12,149 nucleotides of DNA from Gallionella sp. (lineage in GTDB: Bacteria > Pseudomonadota > Gammaproteobacteria > Burkholderiales > Gallionellaceae): the NCBI GenBank assembly GCA_025362155.1, contig JANYHX010000157.1:1-12149 (forward strand), written 5' to 3'. Numbering within the stretch: position 1 is the first letter of the stretch; every line of letters begins with the position of its first letter. Both the position numbers and the translations under genes were made by a program. This document shows, piece by piece, positions 1-5,770 of the stretch. The notes under the pieces are model-generated. The model did not search any database and was not told where the DNA came from. It worked only from the letters and a program-made list of their open reading frames with translations.

Positions 1-16
1 GAATACACAAACATCC

Positions 17-46
17 GGCGGGTTACGCTTTGCTAACCCGCCCTAC
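17..46 (-). repeat. REP-type palindrome with GTAG flank, inverted copy
   Basis: A perfect 9-bp stem (17-25 GGCGGGTTA with 34-42 TAACCCGCC) closes an 8-nt loop. Read on the minus strand, GTAG (complement of 43-46) lies directly 5' of the hairpin. A GTAG/GTGG tetranucleotide next to a GC-rich hairpin is the known signature of REP sequences mobilised by RAYT transposases. A truncated RAYT starts about 105 bp downstream, which supports the call. Confidence 0.7.
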
Positions 47-92
47 AAATACCGGTTTTACATTTCCCTTGTGCGCCGCCTCGATCTGCCGC

Positions 93-123
93 GTAGGGCG
101 CAATAACCGCAGGGCATTGCGCC
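93..123 (+). repeat. REP-type palindrome with GTAG flank, direct copy
   Basis: GTAG (93-96) is followed at once by an 8-bp perfect stem, GGCGCAAT (97-104) with ATTGCGCC (116-123). It faces opposite to the hairpin at 17-46, so the two form a BIME-like inverted pair just upstream of the transposase remnant. The stem sequences of the two hairpins differ, so they are two REP subtypes rather than a simple duplication. Confidence 0.7.
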
Positions 124-151
124 GGATGGATTTCCCGCCGATACTCTCTCC

Positions 152-439
152 ATGTCTGACTACCGCCGCGCATGGCATCCGGGCGGAACTTATTTTTTCA
201 CAATCAACCTGCTGCAACGGCAAGGCAATGACTTGCTAATACGTCATGTCGACAAGCTGCGCAGCATCATCCGGGCTATCCGGGAGCGGCATCCGTTCAT
301 CATCCACGGATGGGTGGTGCTGCCCGATCATATGCATAGCGTGATCGAATTGCCGACGGACGATGCCGATTTTGCAACCCGGTGGCGATTGATCAAACAA
401 GTGATTCGGGGACGGTGCTCAATTGATTTTGTGAAATGA
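152..439 (+). pseudogene. Truncated REP-associated tyrosine transposase (RAYT, Y1/HUH family)
   Basis: The product is a 95-residue N-terminal part of a RAYT. RAYTs are single-strand HUH nucleases that act on REP hairpins. The start fits the family (MSDYRRAWHPGGTYFFT), and the HUH metal-binding pair is visible in LPDHMHSVIELP at about residues 57-68. Homology to the family seems to hold to about residue 82 (ATRWRLIK). The remaining residues and stop look unrelated. Intact RAYTs usually run to about 140-180 residues and carry the catalytic tyrosine in the missing C-terminal helix region, so this copy should not be active. The preceding inverted REP hairpins fit the natural context of such a gene. 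The toxin-antitoxin cassette begins about 100 bp downstream, which suggests the 3' end was lost when the flanking DNA was rearranged. Confidence 0.8.
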
Positions 440-441
440 GT

Positions 442-474
442 TGGGCGCCGCCCACATGTAATCCCCATGTAATC
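442..474. repeat. Small hairpin plus 9-bp tandem repeat at the RAYT/TA junction
   Basis: TGGGC (442-446) and GCCCA (450-454) form a 5-bp hairpin with a 3-nt loop. It is followed by two copies of CATGTAATC (455-463 and 466-474) at 11-bp spacing. This lies just after the truncation of the transposase and before the antitoxin promoter. It may mark a rearrangement junction or be an extra protein-binding site; the sequence alone does not decide. Confidence 0.4.
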
Positions 475-481
475 GATGTTA

Positions 482-526
482 TTGCTTATTTGTATCAAAT
501 GATATAAAATTCACTATCAAATGATT
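482..526 (+). promoter_or_regulatory. Promoter with duplicated palindromic operator of the xre-res module
   Basis: A -35-like TTGCTT (482-487) and a -10 TAAAAT (505-510) are separated by 17 bp. Two perfect 11-bp direct repeats, TATCAAATGAT at 493-503 and 515-525, lie 22 bp apart (two helical turns). The first sits in the spacer and the second overlaps the expected transcription start. Each is itself an inverted repeat (TATCA-AA-TGATA; the second has one mismatch in its last base). This layout fits autorepression by the HTH antitoxin or the toxin-antitoxin complex. A strong ribosome binding site, AAGGAGG (529-535), follows. Confidence 0.65.
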
Positions 527-540
527 ATAAGGAGGCAATC

Positions 541-972
541 ATGACTTCAGCTGTAACAAATGTTGTCAAGTTTCAAAAATGGCGTACATCAGTTGCCCAA
601 TCAAATGCGGGCGCAAGAATCAAACTTATTCGCACCGGAGTACAGGCAAATGTACTGGTATTTGCGAGTGAGTATTTCGATATGCCGCGTGCCCAATTTG
701 TAAAGATCATGGGAATGTCGCCTGCGACTGCTGAACGCAAGATAAAAAACCGTAGTTTGCTCGGCCCGATCGAATCCGAACGTCTTGAACGCTTGGCCAT
801 CATAGAAAACCAAGCAGAGAAAGTCTTTGGTGATGCGGGAAAAGCCAAAAACTGGTTGACGCAAAAAAATCTTGCTCTAGGCGATACACCTCTATCGATG
901 CTGGACACCGAAACCGGTGCCAGTGAAGTCAGGAAGGTACTAGGTTCCATTGCCTATGGTGGCGTTGTGTAA
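541..972 (+). CDS. Xre/MbcA/ParS-type antitoxin (DUF2384)
   Basis: The product is a 143-residue antitoxin of the Xre-RES type II toxin-antitoxin class. Residues about 50-90 form a helix-turn-helix-like region (MPRAQFVKIMGMSPATAERK). The C-terminal part, about 90-143, has the DUF2384 pattern VFGD..KAKNWL, then LG.TPL.MLDTETG...V...L..I.YG. In this family that part neutralises the RES toxin by covering its NAD site. The start is well supported by AAGGAGG five bases upstream. The RES toxin gene follows on the same strand, but 195 bp away instead of overlapping, because a hairpin-forming element fills the gap. The TAA stop is embedded in TAATG, which was probably the original stop/start overlap with the toxin. 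The operator repeats upstream suggest autoregulation. Confidence 0.9.
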   Translation: MTSAVTNVVKFQKWRTSVAQSNAGARIKLIRTGVQANVLVFASEYFDMPRAQFVKIMGMSPATAERKIKNRSLLGPIESERLERLAIIENQAEKVFGDAGKAKNWLTQKNLALGDTPLSMLDTETGASEVRKVLGSIAYGGVV

Positions 973-974
973 TG

Positions 975-1164
975 GGCATCTCTAAAAATCCACATTTTAG
1001 TTCCGTCATAACATGCTTCGCATGTGAGCCTACACAGCAACTTCGTTGTATCCCAACTGCTGTGTTGCAGAAAAAATTTCTTGCTGACATATTAACCATA
1101 TGTGGCGCTGCGAAATTTTTTCCGCGCCTTGCATTTGGGCGAAATCTGAATTTTTAGAGGCGCC
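975..1164. mobile_element. MITE-like palindromic element, copy 1 (inside the xre-res operon)
   Basis: Terminal inverted repeats are GGCATCTCTAAAAA (975-988) and TTTTTAGAGGCGCC (1151-1164), matching 12 of 14. The interior is related, in reverse orientation, to the element at 7965-8103. Shared blocks on the minus strand include the TIR plus TTC, AAGGCGCG, the AAATTT blocks, CATATG.TT.ATATGT and the AAATTTTTT..GCAAC region. The centre forms CATAT (1088-1092)/ATATG (1098-1102). Relative to the other copy it has about 50 extra bases with two perfect hairpins: ACATGC/GCATGT (1011-1025) and ACACAGCA/TGCTGTGT (1032-1065). Flanks are TAATG and AAATG, with one extra C at 1165, a near match to a 5-bp target duplication. 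No transposase is encoded, so it would need one in trans. Confidence 0.8.
1156..1160 (+). promoter_or_regulatory. Element-derived ribosome binding site of the RES toxin
   Basis: AGAGG lies seven bases before the toxin ATG at 1168. These bases belong to the right terminal inverted repeat of the inserted element (TTTTTAGAGG), so the toxin's translation signal is apparently supplied by the insertion. Confidence 0.5.
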
Positions 1165-1167
1165 CAA

Positions 1168-1629
1168 ATGCTTGCTTGGCGTATTGCCAAAAAGAAGTAT
1201 GCACTTAATCGAACAGGCATTGGGGCACACACATACGGCGGGAGATGGAATACGCCCGGTGTGGCGGTCATCTATGCAGGCATGACACCTGAAATATCGG
1301 CCATGGAAACGTTAGTGCATGTTGGTGACATGCTTCCAGCAGATTTGGTGCTGGTAAGAATAGATTTGCCGGACGATGAAAGACTATATTTTCGCTGTTT
1401 GGTAGCCAATTTACCTTCTGGATGGGACGATCTCCCCGGTTCAACTGTGGCAGTAGAATACGGCAATGCATTTATTAATGCAGGCACTCACCTTGGAATG
1501 ATCGTCCCATCAGTAGTAATGCCGGAAGCCAGTAATATCATTATCAATCCAAATCACGCTGCTTTTTTAAATGTAGGTATGACAGTCATTCGACCCTTTG
1601 AATTTGATTCTCGGTTACGCGGCGGTTAG
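1168..1629 (+). CDS. RES-domain toxin (NAD-degrading, Xre-RES module)
   Basis: The 153-residue product matches the RES family, whose characterised members destroy or modify NAD+ and so stop growth. The diagnostic segment GGRWNTPGVAVIYAG (about residues 24-38) carries the conserved Arg26 and Tyr36. Glu47 in ISAMETLVH and Ser115 in IVPSVVMPEASN complete the active-site pattern, so all key residues appear intact. Full family length and an uninterrupted frame indicate a functional toxin. It depends on the antitoxin at 541-972 for neutralisation. ATG 1168 is preferred because the RES fold starts immediately after it and AGAGG lies upstream. The oddity is the 195-bp gap to the antitoxin, filled by a MITE-like element, which may alter the toxin:antitoxin ratio. 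Confidence 0.9.
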   Translation: MLAWRIAKKKYALNRTGIGAHTYGGRWNTPGVAVIYAGMTPEISAMETLVHVGDMLPADLVLVRIDLPDDERLYFRCLVANLPSGWDDLPGSTVAVEYGNAFINAGTHLGMIVPSVVMPEASNIIINPNHAAFLNVGMTVIRPFEFDSRLRGG

Positions 1630-1682
1630 TTGTTCCTGGGTGTAATATACGTTCCGATACTCATCACTTGGAGTCCTTTGCC

Positions 1683-1901
1683 ATGACGGATACCGTTATT
1701 CAAATCGATCCGGAAATTCAAGGCGGAACCCCCGTATTTGTGGGTACGCGTGTCCCCATCAAAACATTATTCGATTACCTGGAAGCCGGGGACTCACTCG
1801 CCACGTTTTGCGAAGATTTCCCGTCCGTACCGCTGAAACTCTGTGTCGCGGCACTTGAGCAAGCCCGCGAAGCCGTAGCGCCCGATGCGCATCCTGCTTG
1901 A
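1683..1901 (+). CDS. DUF433 antitoxin (VapB45-like)
   Basis: The product is a 72-residue DUF433 protein. It begins with a beta-rich segment (IQIDPEIQGGTPVFVGTRVPI) typical of the family and continues with a winged-helix-like part (LFDYLEAGDSLATFCEDFPSVP, then an alpha helix). DUF433 proteins are commonly encoded just before PIN-like DUF5615 toxins and act as their antitoxins and repressors. ATG 1683 is chosen over the in-frame TTG at 1668 because GGAG (1670-1673) is well spaced before it and family proteins begin near here. The stop overlaps the next gene's ATG (1885) by 17 bases, the usual arrangement in such modules. The partner toxin is frameshifted, so this is probably an orphan antitoxin now. 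Confidence 0.8.
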   Translation: MTDTVIQIDPEIQGGTPVFVGTRVPIKTLFDYLEAGDSLATFCEDFPSVPLKLCVAALEQAREAVAPDAHPA

Positions 1902-2204
1902 TGAGTCGCTTCCGCGTCGCCTATCTCGCGCACTTGCCGAGCACACGGCCTCTACAGTCGTAGAGGCGGGTGGTCAGGCGTGAAGAACGGCAAGCTTCTC
2001 GCGCTTGCTGCCGGACAGTATGATGTTTTTGTAACTGCGGATCGGAACCTGCAATACCAACAAAATCTTTCTTCCCTCCCGTTAGCTGTTTTTGTATTGG
2101 TGGCATATGACAACAGGTTGCCCACTCTGCTTCAACTCGTCCCTGAACTGCTTGTAAGCCTTGCAAAGCTTACGCCAAACTCATTAGTGCGGGTCGGCGG
2201 CTAA
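1885..2204 (+). pseudogene. DUF5615 PIN-like toxin (VapC45-like), frameshifted
   Basis: ATG 1885 opens a frame encoding MRILLDESLPRRLSRALAE and a TVVEAG motif. It ends at TGA 1981-1983. The rest of the protein continues in the -1 frame, from TGG 1971 through SGVKNGKLLALAAG and VFVTADRN, to TAA 2202-2204. Joined at GGT/TGG the product is about 106 residues and gives the family motif G-W-S-G-V-K-N-G. DUF5615 proteins are PIN-like presumed RNases; the acidic residues in LLDE and TADRN are kept on either side of the break. The simplest reading is loss of one base in the G-rich run at 1968-1973, directly after a perfect hairpin (1948-1967). A sequencing error or recoding cannot be excluded. Confidence 0.8.
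1948..1967 (+). repeat. Perfect 8-bp hairpin next to the frameshift
   Basis: GCCTCTAC (1948-1955) pairs fully with GTAGAGGC (1960-1967) around the loop AGTC. It lies inside the toxin coding region and ends one to four bases before the site where the reading frame is lost. Template hairpins next to G runs favour polymerase slippage, which would explain the missing base. Confidence 0.5.
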
Positions 2205-2320
2205 CCCTTTTGTCAATAGCAATCCCTACACTTCAAGTGAACAGCCAGCCTGGCTGGAGTGCGACACTTCCCAACGCAGCGGGCTCCATCGTCTCCGCCC
2301 ATTCCAGTGCGCGCATCGCT

Positions 2321-2351
2321 TATAATTGCGACCTTTCCAATACCAAGGAAG
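2321..2351 (+). promoter_or_regulatory. Relic promoter (-10 TATAAT) and ribosome binding site before the ppa-like leader ORF
   Basis: A consensus -10 box TATAAT (2321-2326) and AAGGA (2345-2349) precede ATG 2356. No convincing -35 box is seen at 16-18 bp spacing. Since no other strong promoter is visible up to folD, this may now serve folD. The bases 2205-2320 before it hold a small palindrome (CCAGCC/GGCTGG near 2245) and no convincing gene. Confidence 0.4.
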
Positions 2352-2355
2352 CTGC

Positions 2356-2457
2356 ATGAGCCTGAATAAAGTCCCCTCCGGTGAAATGCCAAGTAAACAA
2401 GAAATCCGGTGCGATATTCATCGGTCATTTCATGAACACCAGCAACCTCAGATCTGA
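2356..2457 (+). pseudogene. 33-codon leader ORF beginning like inorganic pyrophosphatase (ppa remnant)
   Basis: The ORF starts MSLNKVPSGEMP. From memory this resembles the N-terminus of betaproteobacterial soluble inorganic pyrophosphatase (MSLN.VP.G...P, normally followed by DFNVIIEIP). After about residue 12 the similarity ends, and the frame closes at TGA 2455-2457 without any pyrophosphatase motif. The good SD and TATAAT upstream are what one expects for the start of a real gene. I infer that the 5' end of ppa, with its promoter, survived a deletion or rearrangement that brought it next to folD. Alternatively it is a short translated leader for folD that looks similar by chance; only about 9-12 residues support the homology. 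Confidence 0.4.
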
Positions 2458-2486
2458 GCCCGGACTCTGACGACAAAGGAATTGAC

Positions 2487-3347
2487 ATGACTGCAAAGCT
2501 CATAGACGGCAAAACCATCGCGCAGGAAGTGCGCGCCGAATGGAAGGTGCGCGCCGATGCGCTGAAGGCGCGTGGAGTGACTCCTGGTCTGGCGGCAGTC
2601 ATCGTGGGCAACGACCCGGCCTCCAAAGTATATGTCGCGAATAAAGTTAAAGCCTGCGCGGAAATGGGGTTATATTCAAAACACATTGAGTTGGGTAGCG
2701 ATATTTCCGAGGCCGCACTATTGACCGAAATCGCTGCGTTGAATAGCGATCCGAAGATACATGGCATCCTTGTGCAATTGCCGTTGCCCAAACATCTGGA
2801 TGCGCATAAAGTCATTGAGGCGATTAATCCGGACAAGGATGTGGACGGCTTCCACGAAAAAAATGTCGGTGCGCTGGTGACGGGCGAAACCCCATTCCCT
2901 TCCTGCACGCCTTTCGGTGTGATGGTACTTCTGGAAAAAACCGGCATCACGATTGAAGGCAAACATGCTGTTGTAGTAGGCCGCAGCAACATCGTGGGCA
3001 AGCCGATGGCTTTGATGTTGTTGCAAAAAAATGCCACGGTGACGATCTGCACTTCCAAGACCGTTGATCTCGCCAAGTACACCCGCGATGCGGACATACT
3101 GGTTGCGGCAGTGGGCAAGGCCAACTTCATCACCGGAGATATGGTCAAGTCCGGTGCGGTCGTGATCGATGTGGGTATCAATCGCAATGCTGAAGGCAAG
3201 CTGGTTGGCGATGTGGACTTCGCTAGCGTGAAGGAGGTGGCGGGCTACATCACCCCTGTGCCCGGCGGCGTCGGGCCGATGACTATCACCATGCTGATGG
3301 CAAATACCGTGCGTGCTGCGGAGCGATTATCTGGTTTTGGACACTAA
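2487..3347 (+). CDS. folD: Bifunctional methylenetetrahydrofolate dehydrogenase / methenyltetrahydrofolate cyclohydrolase
   Basis: FolD interconverts 5,10-methylene-, 5,10-methenyl- and 10-formyl-tetrahydrofolate in the cytosol, supplying one-carbon units for purines and fMet. The 286-residue length is normal. The N-terminal catalytic domain has the signature [16 protein letters not shown] with Tyr49 and Lys53. The central Rossmann part has [12 protein letters not shown] for NADP binding, and the C-terminal signature PGGVGPMTI is at about 259-267. AAAGGA (2475-2480) lies six bases before ATG 2487. It follows the accessory island and the ppa-like leader ORF, and ends only 4 bp from the convergent anmK stop, with no room for an intergenic terminator. 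All motifs appear intact. Confidence 0.97.
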   Translation: MTAKLIDGKTIAQEVRAEWKVRADALKARGVTPGLAAVIVGNDPASKVYVANKVKACAEMGLYSKHIELGSDISEAALLTEIAALNSDPKIHGILVQLPLPKHLDAHKVIEAINPDKDVDGFHEKNVGALVTGETPFPSCTPFGVMVLLEKTGITIEGKHAVVVGRSNIVGKPMALMLLQKNATVTICTSKTVDLAKYTRDADILVAAVGKANFITGDMVKSGAVVIDVGINRNAEGKLVGDVDFASVKEVAGYITPVPGGVGPMTITMLMANTVRAAERLSGFGH

Positions 3348-3351
3348 CAAA

Positions 3352-4449
3352 TCATCCGGGATAAATCGCGCCCAATATGCAGGGATGTTTTGCTCCGGTG
3401 ACTAATGGCAGATTAGCGGGCTTGCCGTGTAAAGCCTGCTGCGCCAGCCACGCGAAGGCAATAGCTTCAAGATAATCGCCATCTAAGCCCAAAGTGTTAG
3501 TGGTCTTTACACGGTTATCAGGCAGCAAAACTGCCAAATGGTTAAATAGGGTCTTGTTGTGTGCGCCGCCCCCGCATAAATAAATTTCTGTTGCACCGGA
3601 ACAATATTTTTGGATGGCTAGCGCGATACTGCGGCAAGTCAGTTCCAGCAGCGTGGCTTGCACATCCTCCGCGCGTTCATTCCCTTCTAGTTTATTTTGC
3701 AACCATGTCAAATTAAAAAGATCACGCCCGCTGCTTTTGGGTGGCGGGAGGGTAAAGAATGGTTCAGCGAGCAGTTGTTCCAGTAAGGGGGGCAGCACGT
3801 TACCGGACGCTGCCCATGCGCCGGCGCTGTCGTAGGGCTTGCCTAGATGTTGCATACACCAGGCATCCATCAGCAGGTTGCCGGGGCCGCAATCGAAACC
3901 TGAAGTGGCAGCATGGGGCGGCAGATTGGTCAGGTTGCTGATGCCGCCGATATTAACAATGACGCGGTGGATATCTGTATGACGCAGCACCTTGTCGTGA
4001 AACGCAGGAACCAGCGGTGCGCCTTGCCCGCCAGCAGCGATGTCGCGGCTGCGAAAGTCGCTGACCACCGTGATGCCGGTTAATTCAGCAAGTAGTGCGG
4101 CATTGCCGATTTGCAAGGTATAGCCATGCTCGGGACAATGACGAACAGTTTGCCCGTGGCAGCCTATCGCTTTAATTTTCTGGTTGGATGATTTAGCTTG
4201 CGCAAGCAATGGCGCAACTGCAGCGGCATACATTCTGGCCAACTGATTGCCAATGATCTGCGCTTGATGAAGTTCATTGTGAACGGGCAGATGCAATGCC
4301 AGTAAAGCGTTTTTCAGTGCGTCATCAAAGGGTACATAGTATTTGCCGAGCTGCAGTGGTTTGGGCTGGCTTAAGTCAACAAGGACGGCATCGATGCCGT
4401 CCAGGCTGGTTCCGGACATCAACCCGATATAGAACTCAGGTTGGGGCAC
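3352..4449 (-). CDS. anmK: Anhydro-N-acetylmuramic acid kinase
   Basis: AnmK phosphorylates 1,6-anhydro-MurNAc, released from peptidoglycan, to MurNAc-6-phosphate in the cytosol, using ATP. The 365-residue protein has the family's hallmarks. They are YIGLMSGTSLDGIDAVLVD at the N-terminus (phosphate-binding loop of the ASKHA fold), GCHGQTV (about 96-102), SDFRSRDIAAGGQGAPLVP (about 130-148), NIGGISN (166-172), GFDCGPGN (184-191) and LCGGGAHN near the C-terminus. The start is a GTG at 4447-4449; it gives the usual family N-terminus but has no clear SD. It lies 7 bp after the stop of the M23 peptidase gene, so translation is probably coupled. The pairing of a wall hydrolase with a recycling kinase makes functional sense. 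Confidence 0.96.
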   Translation of the reverse strand: MPQPEFYIGLMSGTSLDGIDAVLVDLSQPKPLQLGKYYVPFDDALKNALLALHLPVHNELHQAQIIGNQLARMYAAAVAPLLAQAKSSNQKIKAIGCHGQTVRHCPEHGYTLQIGNAALLAELTGITVVSDFRSRDIAAGGQGAPLVPAFHDKVLRHTDIHRVIVNIGGISNLTNLPPHAATSGFDCGPGNLLMDAWCMQHLGKPYDSAGAWAASGNVLPPLLEQLLAEPFFTLPPPKSSGRDLFNLTWLQNKLEGNERAEDVQATLLELTCRSIALAIQKYCSGATEIYLCGGGAHNKTLFNHLAVLLPDNRVKTTNTLGLDGDYLEAIAFAWLAQQALHGKPANLPLVTGAKHPCILGAIYPG

Positions 4450-4456
4450 GGTCTGA

Positions 4457-5770
4457 TTAATCGAGTTTCGCGAGGTTGGTATTGCGCAGCAGATTCAGGC
4501 GCGCAACGAAGTCATTCGCTACGGGTTGGAACGCGGCGAGAGATGCACGGCTTATTGGCTTTGCATCGGGCAACGCAACGCGCAATGGGTCATGCTGCTG
4601 CCCATCTACCTTGAATTCATAATGCAGGTGTGGACCGGTTGCCAAACCGGTCATGCCGACATAACCGATGACTTCGCCTTGTGCGACATGTTGACCCTTA
4701 TGCAGCCCCTGGGCAAAGCGCGACAAATGTCCATATACCGTAGTGTAACGGCCTTGATGGTTGACCATGATGACATTGCCATAACCGCCTTGTTTGCCCA
4801 CTACGGAAACTGTTCCGTCTGCGGTCACTTTGACTTTCGCACCCATAGGCGCGGCAAAATCCACGCCCTTGTGTGAGCGCCATTTATTCAGTATGGGGTG
4901 AAAACGAGACAGGGAGAAACGCGAACTGACTCGCGAAAACTCAATGGGCGAACGCAGGAAAGCCTTGTGTACGCTCTTGCCTTCCGGAGTGTAGTAATCC
5001 CCGTGTTGCGCATCTTGCTGAAAATACACCGCACGGTAGGTGTGTCCTTGATTGATAAATTCAGCAGCCTGGATACGACCCGTGTGCAGCAATGCGCCAT
5101 TGCTGTAGGTCATTTCATATACCACGGTGAATTTGTCGCCTTTGCGTAAATCATGATGAAAGTCTATGTCGCCACTGAAAAGTTCATTTAACTGATTAGC
5201 GGCCACTTCGGGCAAACCGGCTCCATCCGTGGCAGAATATAAGTTGGTTTTAATTTCGCCAGTACGCACAAACAAGCGATTTTCCAGTTGTGCCGGAAGT
5301 GTTTTGGTGTGAAAAGCACCATCTTGTTTGTCAATCAAAATCTGTGCGTTATTGTCACCAAGATAGCGCAATGCAATTAGACTGCCAGTGGCAGAAGTTT
5401 CGGCTTGCACTTCAATTCCGGTTGACAATTTTCGGAAAGAACTAGCTTCGGTGGATTTGCGCAAATAATCACTGGCAGCGGCATCTTCAATACTCAATCG
5501 GCGCAGCAATTCATCCACCGTATCGCCGCGTTGCACGCGCTCGTTGCGCCAGTAGCTGGCAGTAGAAGATTCTTCAAGGACAACTTGGGGTAGTGTGATT
5601 TCTTCTATGGCCAGTTTGGTGGAGTTTAAATCCAGATTACTTTGTGGCACTAAGCCAAAAGCAGTGACTACCCCCAATAATGGCAGGGTAGATAGAGTAA
5701 CAAACCAGCGCAGCTTTTTTTTGCTATCGAGCATTTTGCGTTCTTGGCTATGTAGATTTTGGGTTAACAT
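4457..5770 (-). CDS. M23-family peptidoglycan DD-endopeptidase (MepM-like)
   Basis: This 437-residue protein cleaves peptidoglycan cross-links in the periplasm, by family assignment. Residues 21-41 form a single hydrophobic segment (signal anchor), preceded by KKKLR. Residues about 75-160 resemble the OapA/LysM-like region of MepM/YebA, including VQRGDTVDELLRRLSI. The C-terminal lytic M23 domain spans about 270-400. Zinc ligands His300 and Asp304 are in SHKGVD, and His383 is in GPHLHYEF. His348 (VYGHLS) and His381 are the likely catalytic histidines, so the enzyme looks active. GGGAGA lies four bases before ATG 5768-5770. It heads an operon with anmK and is divergent from tyrS, a linkage I know from other betaproteobacteria. 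Its exact orthologue name is uncertain, so no symbol is given. Confidence 0.93.
   Translation of the reverse strand: MLTQNLHSQERKMLDSKKKLRWFVTLSTLPLLGVVTAFGLVPQSNLDLNSTKLAIEEITLPQVVLEESSTASYWRNERVQRGDTVDELLRRLSIEDAAASDYLRKSTEASSFRKLSTGIEVQAETSATGSLIALRYLGDNNAQILIDKQDGAFHTKTLPAQLENRLFVRTGEIKTNLYSATDGAGLPEVAANQLNELFSGDIDFHHDLRKGDKFTVVYEMTYSNGALLHTGRIQAAEFINQGHTYRAVYFQQDAQHGDYYTPEGKSVHKAFLRSPIEFSRVSSRFSLSRFHPILNKWRSHKGVDFAAPMGAKVKVTADGTVSVVGKQGGYGNVIMVNHQGRYTTVYGHLSRFAQGLHKGQHVAQGEVIGYVGMTGLATGPHLHYEFKVDGQQHDPLRVALPDAKPISRASLAAFQPVANDFVARLNLLRNTNLAKLD

Noticed and set aside
1..474. CRISPR-like array from the repeated hairpins
   Set aside because: There are only two different hairpins in opposite orientation, with no regular repeat-spacer pattern; the REP/RAYT explanation fits.
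972..1157. 61-codon frame between antitoxin and toxin as a gene
   Set aside because: It runs entirely through the palindromic element with no recognisable product. It is kept only as a possible re-initiation path in the findings.
1630..1648. Separate promoter for the DUF433 antitoxin (TTGTTC ... TAATAT)
   Set aside because: The spacing between the two boxes is only 7 bp, so they cannot form a sigma-70 promoter together.
2233..2316. 27-codon minus-strand frame upstream of the ppa-like leader
   Set aside because: It is short, has no clear ribosome site, and no similarity that I recognise.
2213..3199. Long open frame (328 codons) antisense to folD
   Set aside because: It overlaps folD almost fully, has no recognisable domain, is rich in Ser/Ala/Thr as expected for a reverse-frame artefact, and folD is unambiguous.
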